Origin: Aphis gossypii
Taxonomy: Eukaryota > Arthropoda > Insecta > Hemiptera > Aphididae
Reading direction: 5' to 3'
Length of the DNA: 64,000 bases
Assembly (NCBI RefSeq): GCF_020184175.1
Contig: NW_026083179.1
Location: 1 to 64,000, forward strand
The notes beneath the pieces were generated by a model. It did not search any database. It was not told the origin of the DNA and saw only the letters and a program-made list of their open reading frames with translations. This document shows positions 11,728 to 21,659 of this stretch, one piece after another. A program made the translations under genes and the position numbers. Each line of letters begins with the position of its first letter. The stretch's first letter is position 1.

Positions 11728-11882
11728 TGTAACGAACGAAGAAAATTTAAATTATTTTTAGTGAGCTTGATTTTGTTTATTATCTTCTTCACTGGCGGCT
11801 TAGATGTAGGCTTCTTCACTGTCGGTACTACACTAACAGGTTTTTTGATGGCAGCTGTATTTATATTAAATTTGAGCGCCAT
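11724..11882 (-). CDS. Small basic Lys/Pro-rich protein between penton and hexon genes
   Basis: A 52-residue open frame starting MALKFNINTAAIKKPV, with TVKKPTSKPPVKKI, ending in TGA. Its ATG begins one base after the penton-like stop, and its TGA overlaps the hexon-like ATG (ATGATG). This tight fit argues for a real gene. The charge and Thr/Pro/Lys-rich composition resemble small virion core peptides of adeno-like viruses. That function is inferred from composition and position only. It has no frame damage. Confidence 0.5.
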   Translation of the reverse strand: MALKFNINTAAIKKPVSVVPTVKKPTSKPPVKKIINKIKLTKNNLNFLRSLQ

Positions 11883-11883
11883 A

Positions 11884-12567
11884 TCACTGCGTTATTTGTA
11901 AACGAATTGTAATCGGCTCTTCCCGTAGATTTATTAGAAAATCGTTTTGATCTTTTAGTACGATATTTACTTTACTTATTGAAGTCGTGTTGAGTCTGTA
12001 AAACACTGGGTGTCTAGGTACTTCAACGATCTTATATCCTGCAGGCACAGAGGGGTAAAGCTTGTGTATCGTCTGACTCGGCGCACCGTCACAAAATGAA
12101 CCAACATTTAAGTTGCACTTTACTTTTATACAGTTTACTTTCATTATGTTGACTGTATTTTCAGATTCGTGAGTAACACCTGTAGTGTATACGACGTTCC
12201 TAAAACCCAACAATTTAGCAACGCTGTTTTCGACTGAAAAGTCAATGTCATGACTACAGGACATCATACATTTTAAAGTATTGATGTTTGCTTTTAATTT
12301 AAAATGAGTAACATAGTCGGGCATAAATTTGTTTATAACAGATTCTAAATCCCCCAACTCGTACGAACCAGTAGGTATAATCACGTTTTCAATTTGTCCA
12401 ATCATATTCCGAAAACCTATGGTATTGCAACCAGGTTCTATGTTTGGAATTGAATTATTCGTCTGCAAGCTCAAAAGACAAATCTGCGCTGTATTTTCTA
12501 CTTCTATAGGTGGAAAAATATCGCATGACAATTCACTCGAGTTTCCGTTTAACGTTATCGTGTACAT
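11884..12567 (-). CDS. Penton-like minor capsid protein of Polinton type
   Basis: Open over its length. The frame allows a start at 12585, but MYTITLNGNSSELSC at 12567 is the better start: that ATG overlaps the end of the protease gene by 13 bases and opens directly on conserved-looking sequence. Features are IIPTGSYELGDLE, then HTIHKLYPSVPAGYK-like text (here QTIHKLYPSVPAGYKI), and a C-terminal LINLREEPITIRLQI. This pattern matches what I know of the single-jelly-roll penton homologues in animal Polintons/adintoviruses, which sit at capsid vertices. About 227 residues, no internal stop. Function assigned by resemblance and gene order. Confidence 0.6.
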   Translation of the reverse strand: MYTITLNGNSSELSCDIFPPIEVENTAQICLLSLQTNNSIPNIEPGCNTIGFRNMIGQIENVIIPTGSYELGDLESVINKFMPDYVTHFKLKANINTLKCMMSCSHDIDFSVENSVAKLLGFRNVVYTTGVTHESENTVNIMKVNCIKVKCNLNVGSFCDGAPSQTIHKLYPSVPAGYKIVEVPRHPVFYRLNTTSISKVNIVLKDQNDFLINLREEPITIRLQITQ

Positions 12568-12912
12568 GATAAAAATCTTAAACACAAGTGTCCACAGTTT
12601 GTAGTATTATATTTTTGTTCTCTGTTATAATTATAATTAATAGTGCATCCGTGAAAATATTTTTGTACTTCGAGTGGTGGTGGTAAATTTCCAAAACTGT
12701 CGTAATATTCTACTTTTTTCCGATTTTTTTATACGCTACCCAATGAGTTCCTGTACTATTCGACGTATCCAAGTTGATAATCCCAGATTCTAAGTGTTTA
12801 GGACGAACTGGCAACTTATCTCTGGTAAACACACCAATGAAATGAGGAATATCACGAGCGAATTTTAAGAGTTCGTAATCGTACAACGCTCTATTGGGTA
12901 ACGTAGCTATTA
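12555..12912 (-). pseudogene. Adenain-type cysteine protease (maturation protease), frameshifted
   Basis: The minus strand reads LPNRALYDYELLKFARDI, then GVFTRDKLP, STGTHWVAYKK, YYDSFGNLPPP and NCGHLCLRFL. These carry the adenovirus-protease catalytic set in order: His in THW, Asp in YYD and Cys in CGHLC. The family cleaves capsid and core precursors during virion maturation. One base is missing in the A-run after KKIGKK (about 12717), which puts a TAG in frame. No convincing Met was found, and the frame stays open up to the overlap with the upstream pX-like gene at ~12912. The stop at 12555 overlaps the penton start. It is a hallmark gene of Polintons and adeno-like viruses. Confidence 0.8.
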
Positions 12913-13122
12913 GTTTTTTTTCGTTTGTACACCCCTTCCAGTTTTATTAGGTAATACTATTTTATATGAGTTACCTTTATACGGTGAGAGATATACTCCA
13001 TTACCTAAATGTGATGGCGTTTTTCTATTAAATTCATTTGCCATCTTAACAACGTTAGCAACATCACCAGTTAGAGCTCCCAAAGTCGATAGACCGGCGA
13101 AAATCGGAATGAGCGGTAACAC
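12910..13122 (-). CDS. pX/pVI-like minor virion protein (short, Polinton-associated)
   Basis: 70 codons: an N-terminal hydrophobic stretch (MLPLIPIFAGLSTLGALTG), then VANVVKMANEF, then a GNGVYLSPYKGNSYKI segment and a basic tail (GRGVQTKKN). The hydrophobic AGLSxLG start plus the G-x-G-YL-x-PYK motif is a pattern I associate with small membrane-active/core proteins encoded beside adenain in Polinton-type elements. The gene overlaps the end of the PLA2/core gene by 59 bases. It is intact in length. The functional label rests on resemblance, not structure. Confidence 0.55.
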   Translation of the reverse strand: MLPLIPIFAGLSTLGALTGDVANVVKMANEFNRKTPSHLGNGVYLSPYKGNSYKIVLPNKTGRGVQTKKN

Positions 13123-13559
13123 CGCCTTTTTTCGGTACTGTTATTATTCTTGGAGCTTTCGTTTTCTTAGTTGTAAATGTTTTTCGTGCTACGGCTACAC
13201 ATTTTTTGCTCAATTTCAACAAGTTTTTTTCACCTACATTTTTCTTGATAACATTTTTGGCTGCTTTGATCGCCGCTTTGTATCCACAACCACCACCGAT
13301 TTTTCGTTTTGCCTTCATGGCAGTAGTCACGCCCCAAGCTACAGCTTTTTCTTTTAAACTAGAATCTTTTGACTTGAATCTGTCCTAGGCTCTTTGTTCT
13401 AATATATGGTCAGCTTTGTTACGATCTGTGATAGAGTTACTACGCTCGTATGCTATGTCGTGGTCTCTACAAGCAGAGTCCAGTAGGTTTATACCTTTAT
13501 CGCCCCGAGCTAATCGTTTTTTCAAATTTTTACCAGGTCCACAGTATTGATAACCTATA
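13064..13559 (-). pseudogene. Parvovirus-type phospholipase A2 domain fused to basic core protein, one internal stop
   Basis: Reading from 13556 down: QYCGPGKNLKKRLARGDKG supplies the calcium-loop-like YCGPG, and CRDHDIAY supplies the His-Asp catalytic dyad of viral PLA2 domains used for endosomal escape. A TAG interrupts the frame after LEQRA (about 13384-13386). The C-terminal ~88 codons (13064-13330) are Lys-rich with GGGCGYKAAIKAAK, like a DNA-binding core protein. No Met precedes the PLA2 motif: the sequence upstream is the right arm, which joins about four bases before the domain. The true 5' end therefore seems to have been overwritten by the inverted duplication. It overlaps the pX-like gene. 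Confidence 0.75.
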
Positions 13560-14145
13560 AATAAAAATTATCATTTCTTCGATTGTTTTCGGAGGCGAAA
13601 GCACATTGGTAAGTTCCCGGTCTATATAATTTCCAATAATTTCAAATTGCTTTAATACAACTGGACGTATGATGGTTGACTTTCGCGCGATCGTTTCAAA
13701 AATACTCTCCTCTATATATTGTAATTTCATCAAGTTTTTTCGATCGAGCAATACACGACATCCTTCCTTTTTCTTAGACTCTATGACAAGCACATTTTCC
13801 CCTCGATACACCATGTTTGATGCGGCGATAAATTCATCCTCCAGAAAAATCTGTTTTCTATATTTTTGTGGGACATCTAATATGAATGACAGTATATTCC
13901 CCATCAGCGAGAATATCCGTCTTAAAAAACCCTCGTAGATTCTTACATAGCGTGACGGTGTTATTATATTGAATAACAATATTGAACTTGTCTTCCGAAT
14001 CAAATCCAACATTCAAAAACTTACGGGCGACAAAGTCCAATGTATATGACGTAGAATCAATCAGTTCTGCAGGCGTGTCGGAGGTAACATATGTGAAATT
14101 CTTCTTCTTGTACACTACAGCCATGTCTCCAATTGAACCAGCCAT
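13560..14145 (-). pseudogene. MAGSIGDM gene, 3'-truncated copy in right arm
   Basis: Near-identical to 9092-9677. Begins MAGSIGDMAVVYKKK, has the same frame change after VIHIRCPTKI, and ends where the arm ends (IEEMIIFI) before reading into the PLA2 domain region. Exons 2 and 3 and the last part of exon 1 are missing. A few substitutions distinguish it from the left copy (YVTSDTPAEL against YVPPTPPAEL). Confidence 0.75.
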
Positions 14146-14329
14146 GATTAAAATAATTTTTAAACACTTAAAAAAATACTTTTAAACTCACTAAAATTTA
14201 TAAAGACGGGACGAGCGAAAAATATACGTGTACAACGATTTGAGACTGTAGACAGACTAAAGACAACTATCAGTTGTTTCTTCATAGTTTGGTGTACAAG
14301 ACATTAGTATAATAGCCGTGTGAATTGTC

Positions 14330-14830
14330 TCTACGATATTTAAGTTTAAATATTCTAATGTATCCGCTATTAAAGATCAATTAATATGCTAAACATTTTA
14401 AATAGTCCTATTAGAATCAATACATTTAATAATATGCTTACCAGGTGGTATATGTCTCCAAGTATCAATACATTCTTAAATCACAATATAATATCCGGAT
14501 TTGCTAATGTGTCTGCTATTAAGTATCAATACATTTAATTACATACCTACCGGATGTGCCTGCTATTAAACACCAATAAATTCTTTACATTTAATTCAGA
14601 TGTATTAATGTGTCTGCTAAAATTGCCAATGATTATTACATTTAATTAGATGCCTACAGGATGTGTATACATTCTTTATAATACCTTAATGTGCGGCGAC
14701 CCTATTAAGTATCACTATTATAATATGACCAATTAAAGACATTTGATCGGATGTGTATGCTAAAATTGCCAATGACTATTAAATTAGATTTTATTCTTAA
14801 GTATAACAGTTTTGATTACTATCATCAATG
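14330..14830. repeat. Subterminal irregular repeats of right arm
   Basis: Mirror of 8400-8900: degenerate CTATTAAGTATCAATACATT units with CCGGATGTG. Same comments apply as for the left arm. Confidence 0.6.
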
Positions 14831-14936
14831 TAGTCAGAGTCCAAGTGGGTAAAGACGTCTTCGAATATAATGGGGGTATACGGTTCAACTCTAAGACTAG
14901 ATTTTTATACATTTTTCTTTACGCTATTAAAATAAT

Positions 14937-15915
14937 ATATGATAACAGTTGATAATAAAATGATACAATGATAAGAAAATGATAACATTGATAAGAAATC
15001 ATAACAGTGATAATGATAACTGGCGATAACATAAAATCGATGTCGGTTACGTAGTGATATGGCGGCGGCGGCGGGTCTGATAATAACATTTTTGTATGTT
15101 ATATTATATTTCTAAAATTATAAGTGGAGACTATACGTTGTTAGAGTATTTATATGATTATATTATTTAGCGTGTATTTAAATATAATAGTATATCGTTC
15201 AATGGGCGGCGGCAATAATAATAATGGTTTTTGCAAGGTATTGTGTGATTATTGATATTTATTTGAATAAGGATACCTATTAAAAGTCCACGACATCCTG
15301 GCGACACGTGCGATTATTAAGCTATTAGTTTTCATAGCTATTAGTTAATTGAATAAAGGATTTGGCAATAGAGTACTAAGTATGCAGGTGCAAGCTATTA
15401 GTTTTCATTTATCGATAATATTTATAATATGTACATCTAATGGCAGAAATGTCTCTTAACATCAACCGCGAATAATATTTTATAGTACAGTATTCTATGT
15501 ATATTATTCAGCGTGTATTTAAATGTAATAGTTTCAATGGGTGGTGGTGGTAATAAATATATAACTGATTAAATGTATGCGAGCGGCGGCAAAAAATATT
15601 TGATAACAAAGTGATAACTGATTACAATAATATATGATTGTGTGAGATAAAAAATATATGTTGATTTAATACAAGACCGTTGATCGGGCCCCGCGGGTAA
15701 AAAAATATGATAACATTTGATAACATTTATGGTAATAATGCTTGATAACAGTGATAAGAAATAAGAAAATGATAATGCTTGTACGATATGTCGGTTACGT
15801 AGGGAATATGGTGGCGCGGCGGATGAGGAGGTGGGTGGGAGGTTATAATATACGTCACACACGTACGCGATCGGGCGGGGGCGGTTGAGGTTGAGGTTGA
15901 GGTGGTTGCGGGTGA
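14937..15915. repeat. Low-complexity block of right arm: TGATAA, GGCGGC and GGTTGAGG repeats
   Basis: Reverse of 7321-8300: TGATAACA-rich tracts, GGCGGCGGCGG, and GGTTGAGGTTGAGG at the outer side next to the piggyBac domain. No gene is supported in it. Confidence 0.75.
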
Positions 15916-15917
15916 GG

Positions 15918-16135
15918 CTCCAGAACCTACCAAATTATACTACTAGACCATTAGAAAAAAATCATCAACTAGTAGTGTAAAAAAGGTAGGTGCTATAAAT
16001 GTTATATGAAGACATCTGCAGAAAAGGGTAGAAAATATGCACAGGCACATTCCTTAAAAGTTAGAACTATGTGCTTATTGTGCAACAGATATGTTTGTCA
16101 AATTTGGTTAAAGACACACATCGCAGTGTTCTAGT
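15918..16135 (+). pseudogene. piggyBac cysteine-rich domain, right arm copy, frameshifted
   Basis: Reverse-oriented copy of 7090-7320. Small base losses near 15976-15990 shift the frame ahead of the first Cys pair, and a further difference near 16110 disturbs the end. The Cys-rich part (AGTTAGAACTATGTGC region) is otherwise conserved. It cannot encode a working domain as it stands. Confidence 0.65.
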
Positions 16136-16894
16136 ATAGATTGATTTGTCATTATTTATTATAAAAATTATTTTGAAAAAACTAAGTCCTAAATTTTCCT
16201 AAAAAAAAAAAAAGTTCCTAAAGAATAGATAAACTTAAGTGAAAAATTTGTTATATCTTTATAAGTAAATAATTTTTATTTTCAAATTGTATACTACCAT
16301 GTTGAAATTATAAAAAGTGTGTGTTTTTTATTATGTTAATTATTATATGAAACTAAGTTCCTAAAGAGTAGGTAAAGTGAAGTCAAATGTTTGTTATAAC
16401 TTATAACTTTATAAGTAAATTAAAATTTTAAATTGTATACTACCAATTTGAAACATGAATTTATAATATACAAAATTTGTTATTTTATGCTTCATTGTAA
16501 GTCATTAAAATTATTTTCAAACAAATATATTATTTAAAATGTATTGTGTACTCCATGGTTAAATTTATAAATGTATACACCTATTAATAGTTATATTTGA
16601 TATAGGTACAGAATAATTTTGAGATTTTATCTGAATCTCAGTTTGAGGGATATTTTGATAACTACCAAAAATTAATTTGCAGTGCTATGAGACCTTATTT
16701 GGGATCTCACGTTTTAAAAATCCAAAAACCAATAAAAAAACTTTTAATTATGTATCAATAATGTGTATGTAAAATTTGAAGTCAAAAAATTAAAAAAAGT
16801 ACCCAATCATTAAATGGAAGTTTTTTAAAAAATCTAGTGGCAGGGAGTTAAAGTTCAGTGAGATCTCAAAAAGAATCTCATGGCAGCCAAGTTG

Positions 16895-16898
16895 TTAA
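16895..16898. other. TTAA target site duplication, right
   Basis: Partner of TTAA at 6330-6333, directly after the terminal CCAAGTTG of the right arm. The host exon resumes at 16899. Confidence 0.8.
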
Positions 16899-19482
16899 AA
16901 ATAAGTATCAATATTCTGATTCTACATTTGAAGTGGAAGTACAAAGTTGGTTTAGAACTGCAAAAACACGATATGACAGGGAAAAGTAAATATGCATAAT
17001 TTAAACATTTGAGAATCTTTAAATTTACAATGAAATCAGTTTAATTAATTTCAATAGTTTTTTTATGATTTCTTTAGATACAAAAATACTATTTATTTTT
17101 TTATCAATAAAAGCATAATATAAAGTTATGTGTATATACTATATAATACAATTTGGGTTTAGCTGATACAGTTAAACTTACTTAATAATAACTTATATCA
17201 CTGATCAGTTTGTAATTTTTATTATAATTTTTAGTGCTGCCAAAAATCCATAAACGAGTCAAAGATATTGGAACTATTTCTAAACGCCAATTTCAAAGGC
17301 GTATAAGAAATAAAATTCAATTACACAACAATAGTTTAACAACTGCCACAAATTTTGAAACTCAGTCATTATCTCAGGTATGTTTATATTTTATATAATT
17401 AAAAAAATAGATTTGTTCAACTTTTTACTTTATTGTTTTAGTTCAATTCAATTACACTATTAAAATCCCCTAATAAACAACTTCATTCAACCGTTACAAA
17501 CATCAATACAACAATTGAACCATGTGATTCTAATACAACACCGAATTTTACAAATGAATTTCATACTTGTATTGTTAGTATTACTTAAATTGTTATATAT
17601 TAAAAACATTAAATTATAACTTAAAGGTACCTAAATATTTTTTTTTAGGAATATTCTGCAGAGCCCCAACCCATTGATGACATACTGTATGTAACTAATG
17701 ATAACCAGGATATAGAACAAGATTTAGTTCAACAAATTCGAAAGTGGGCTGTGCAGTTCAATGTATCACATGGTTGTGCCAATAAGATGTTAAATATTCT
17801 TAGGAACACAGGTCAAAAAGTTCCTAAGGATATCCGTACAATTCTACGTGAATATAAAGCTGTTAGATCTATTTCAGAAATTCAAAATGGTTCATACCTA
17901 AATCTAGGTATTTGTAATATTATACAACCTCATCTTTTAAAACAAATACATAATATAACTAATAATATACCTATAAAATTAAGTTTTAGTATTGATGGTC
18001 TTCCTTTAGCGAAAAATTCTAAAACACAGTTTTGGCCAATTCTTATGTCGTTCATAAATTTACCAATTTTTAAAAAGAAAATTTTTCCGGTTGGAATTTT
18101 TCACAGTTTTAACGGTAAACCCGGTAATATAAATGAATATTTAGAACCATTTATAAATGAACTAAATCACATTTTAACTCATGGTATTCAAATAAACAAC
18201 AAAAAGATTAATTTTGAAGTAGCTCACATTGTTGCTGATGCACCAGCTAAAGCATTTTTATTAAATGTTAAAAACCATAATGGTTATTTTGCTTGTACTT
18301 CTTGTGAAGTTGAAGGAGATTATTTGGATCGAGTTTGCTTTTTAGATGTATCTGCACCGTTAAGAACAGATAATTCTTTTAGATTAAAATTAAATGCTGA
18401 ATACCATAAAGATGGATTTAGCCCATTAATAAATCTACCTATTGATATAATAAATTGTGTAGTGTTGGATTACATGCACTGTGTGTGCCAGGGGGTAATG
18501 AAAAGATTGTTAGATTTTTGGGTTAAGGGAAAAAAACCAATAAGAATGTTGGGGGGAAAAAAAAGACTCAATTTCTTTAGCTTTATTTAATTTAAGAAAA
18601 ACCGTACCATCTGAGTTTGCTCGTTTACCAAGAAGTCTTGATGACTTGGAATACTGGAAAGCCACAGAATTCCTTGAATTTTTACTTTACACTGGTATTA
18701 TAGTCTTAAAATCAAACATAAAAAAGGAACAATATAATCACTTCCTTATTTTGTTTACATCTATTAGAATACTGTGTTCAGATAAAATGTTTAATACACA
18801 TAGTGATTTAGCTTCAAAACTTCTAATAGAATTTGTTCAAAATTATTCATGTATTTATGGTTCAAATTTTGTCAGCTACAACGTCCACAGCTTAATTCAT
18901 TTGCCTTTTTTTGTAAATTTACATGGGCCGTTAGATAATTTTAGCGCTTTCAAGTATGAAAATTATCTTAAAAAACTTAAAACATCAATGAAATGTTGTA
19001 GATTTCCACTTGCTGAAATTCAAAACAAAGTATTAGCATCTGAAGGTGAAGAGTTAAAAACTCTTGTAAACAATGATTTGTTTATTTTAGATTCTTTTAA
19101 AATAGATAAAAATCGATCAAATTTTAAATTCACTTATTACAATAAAATAACTCTTAAATCAAATAACTATATCCTCTGCTCTGATAATATTAAAGATCAG
19201 TTTATTATTCTAGAAAATGAGGACATTGTGATGATAAAAAAAATATATAAATTAAACTCTAAAAATGATAGTACAATTAAACTGTCTGTTGTTAAATTTT
19301 TAACTGTAAATAATTTGTTTACACAACCTGTACTGAGTAGACTCATTGGAGTTGTTTCTGTTAAGACTGATCACTTATCCAATGCTTATGAGATAAGTGT
19401 AAATAATATTATGTTTAAGTGTTTTTTTGTCCAACTTACAAATAATGAAGCGATTGTTATTTCACTTTGCCATAGTATGTAA
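16899..19482 (+). pseudogene. CACTA/EnSpm-like transposase gene (Transposase_21-like plus DUF4218-like), remainder
   Basis: Continues the exon begun at 6232: KNKYQYSDSTFEVEV to a donor near 16985. Further exons are about 17236-17378 (VLPKIHKRVKDIG), 17443-17575 and 17648-19482. The main exon has SIDGLPLAKNSKTQFWPIL, then FPVGIFHS and GKPGNINEYLEPF, then ADAPAKAFLL, a CTSCEVEG zinc-like pair and VVLDYMHCVCQGVMKRLL, matching the Transposase_21-type core. The C-terminal half has HSLIHLPFF, GPLDNFSAFKYENYLKKLK, like DUF4218. A frameshift in the G/A run near 18555 splits the main exon. The protein would be a DDE-type transposase. Besides the 10.56-kb insertion, this is the main lesion. Superfamily assignment is by motif. 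Confidence 0.7.
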
Positions 19483-20012
19483 TTATAAAAAATATTTAAT
19501 TTTTGTACCACGCATTTTTAATATTATAAAACACTGAGAATATAATATTAATTTATGTTTATAAAAACTGTATTATCATACTTATATTGTATATATATTA
19601 TTATTTTTTTTAAATATAAATATTCTAAGACTACTATAATTTGTGTTTTATTTTGGTAATAATTAGTGTAAGCATCCCTCACCCCCTCCCCTAGATAACC
19701 GATACTATATACCTATTTATAAAGTAGCGGGTATATGCTTGATTGTTCCTAGAAACCTTTCAAAAAATATAACTGGAACATAAAATTTAAAACTATTCAT
19801 TTGAATTCCGAATTAACATCCCAGGAACAGTTTTAAAAACATGTTACTATCATGTTCCCGAAAAACTGTTTACGGAATATAACTTGTTTTATAGTACAAT
19901 GATGGTTTATGCATTGTTACAAACAACACGGCATATTGCGTTTATGGAATGGTTTTAGAACTCCAATGGAAGTTTCTTAGAAACGTTTCAGAGTTCCCTT
20001 GGAACACTATTT
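19483..20012. other. Noncoding tail with GTTCC/GGAAC words
   Basis: AT-rich 3' region of the CACTA-like gene with AATAAA-like signals, then a stretch (19740-20010) with repeated GTTCC(T/C)(A/G)GAA-type words on both strands, for example GTTCCTAGAAACCTTTC and AAGTTTCTTAGAAACGTTTC. It may be a decayed repeat end. No gene. Confidence 0.35.
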
Positions 20013-20681
20013 TTACATAACCGTAACAGTTTTTTGCACGGTGGGTACAATCTCCGCAAACTTCACATGATGCATTTGTTGCAATTCAAGTAAAAATGAT
20101 TTCTCTTCATCCTTCATGTCCTCCATTTTGAAATTAAAATCTTTAATATATGAGCTGATAAAATCACTTTTAATACATTCTGGTGTCAAATATAAAATAT
20201 CACACTTGATAATCATACATGCATTATTGAAAACACTTTGATACAACACAATTTATTTGCTAACTCTATGATATGATATTTGCATTTATACATGGTTGCA
20301 ATAATTTAAACGATTTAAATTATTACTGGATAATGTAATCTTTCCATTAATATGATGTAAATTAACTGATTCAGATTTTACACATATTTTATAATAAAAA
20401 TGGTTGTCCAATTTAACACGTTTTGATTGATGAACTGTGGTTAAAGAACAAACAATTGATTTAAAACAATCATCAGATATAAACTTATTCCATTGTGATA
20501 CATTTAGTAGTAGACATTGTTTAGTTGCGTTGCTCTTGAATAAAATAGCAACAGATAAAGGTTGATCCACAAGATAACCAATATAAATGTTTTTTCTACC
20601 CTGATGTTGTATACTGTAGGTTGATTTGACTACTATGGTGTCCATGAAATATGAGGTAATAATTTTAATTATTGAATTCAA
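20013..20681 (-). pseudogene. Unrecognised gene remnant (two collinear open stretches)
   Basis: Two minus-strand stretches lie end to end: 20286-20681 (with MDTIVVKSTYSIQHQGRK, then LLLNVSQWNKFISDD) and 20013-20249 (MLYQSVFNNACMIIK, then MEDMKDEEKSFLLEL). The gap between them (20250-20285) holds a stop and a small frame change, so they look like one disrupted gene of ~220 codons. Upstream the frame extends to ~20760 with a basic stretch (SSEISKLRRSTRGKVK). No domain is recognised. Given the surroundings, a transposon accessory gene is likelier than a host gene, but that is a guess. Confidence 0.35.
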
Positions 20682-20760
20682 GATGAAAATAATTTGGTTT
20701 AACTTTCCCCCTTGTAGATCGCCTAAGTTTTGAAATTTCAGACGATGTAATCGTATTGAT

Positions 20761-21137
20761 TGTTTTTAACGTTTGAAATATTTCTTTCAATTTTATTTAA
20801 ATTACATACACTTTTTTGTGGGAAAAAATAAATAAAATACAACATAGTCATCAGTGCACAACTGAAAAAACACAACTAAAATGATACAAAGAAAATAGTA
20901 AAATATAATCGTCAATATATAATATTAAAAAAACAGTTATACCACATTATAGAAATAAAAGTAATTATTAGTTACTTATTTTTGATAATAGTTTAATATT
21001 TTTTAAAAATAAAAAAAATATTATAAATGCACAATGCAACACAATATGTCAAGCCCACAATGGCCATTTTGATTTGACCGCGCACATAAAGTAAAAAGAT
21101 TTTATTGACAAAAACAGAAGAAAAAAAAAATGAAAAA
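20761..21137. other. AT-rich intergenic sequence
   Basis: Poly-A/T-rich sequence with no recognised gene or repeat, ending in an A-run before the tRNA-like element at 21138. Confidence 0.3.
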
Positions 21138-21255
21138 ATGTAGACTCATGGTCTAGTTGACTACGACACTGAGTGTAGTATTAAACCACTACTTACCCAA
21201 ATTTACAAACTCTAACCCAACGCCTTAGCCCACTAGGCCCATGAGTCTAACGAGT
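21130..21255 (-). repeat. Mini-element with tRNA-like inverted ends
   Basis: The outer ends are inverted: TAGACTCATGGTCTAGTTG at the left and, reversed, TAGACTCATGGGCCTAGTG at the right. On the minus strand the right end resembles a tRNA A box (GGGCCTAGTGGGCTAAGGCG) followed by a weak B box (GGTTTAATACT). A structurally similar unit is at 61270-61420. Either a tRNA-derived SINE or a small foldback element. Confidence 0.4.
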
Positions 21256-21659
21256 AATTTAATTACCATTTTATGAATATAAGTTGAAATAATAAAATGT
21301 ACAAATCGTGAATTAAACTCGCAAACGATGCACCATTGTATTAACATTACTCGGGGAAAATAAAATAAAATGTAAAGTAAAGAACTATCAATCAGTTGGA
21401 GTGTAGTGTGAAATGATCGAAGCCAAAAATTAGATCTGTTTAATCTATTCAGATGTTTTTATGTTTTTTTTGTGTGCACACGTGTAATCCATATTATATC
21501 TTATTAAAACTAAGAATTATAAAATGTGCAATTTTTGCTCGCCATTGGATAAAATGAACATTTTGTGTACCCACGGTAAACAAAACCAATTTATGTAGAA
21601 TTCGCCCCTTGCCACCGCTAAAAAACTTCGATAGAACGTACAAAATATACGAATCGCGG

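Larger units (their letters stand above)
6334..16894. mobile_element. Composite TTAA element: piggyBac-like arms around a Polinton-type capsid module
   Basis: A 10,561-bp insertion in a transposase exon, flanked by TTAA. Its two arms, 6334-9677 and 13560-16894, are near-identical inverted repeats of ~3.34 kb. Each arm holds ~0.75 kb of end sequence, a piggyBac cysteine-rich domain, GC-rich and TTATCA repeats, irregular subterminal repeats and a gene starting MAGSIGDM. The ~3.9-kb centre encodes, on the minus strand, PLA2/core, pX-like, adenain-type protease, penton-like, small basic and hexon-like proteins. No polymerase B, integrase or packaging ATPase was seen, and no intact piggyBac DDE domain. 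Polintons normally have shorter terminal repeats and 6-bp duplications, so the ends look piggyBac-like and the cargo Polinton-like. Present genes are damaged. Confidence 0.8.
13560..16894 (-). repeat. Long terminal inverted repeat, right arm
   Basis: Reverse complement of 6334-9677, ending GGCAGCCAAGTTG followed by TTAA at 16895-16898. Differences from the left arm are scattered single bases and short indels, which points to recent duplication or homogenisation of the arms. Confidence 0.9.

Noticed and set aside
13669..14185. Plus-strand open frames opposite the right-arm gene
   Set aside because: They are antisense shadows of the MAGSIGDM gene copy; the same shadows appear opposite the left copy.
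6334..16894. A standard Polinton
   Set aside because: polB, integrase and packaging ATPase are missing, the flanking duplication is TTAA and the arms contain a piggyBac domain.
6334..16894. A herpesvirus-type hybrid like Teratorn
   Set aside because: The cargo genes are adeno/Polinton-type (adenain, penton-like, PLA2), and no herpesvirus gene was recognised.
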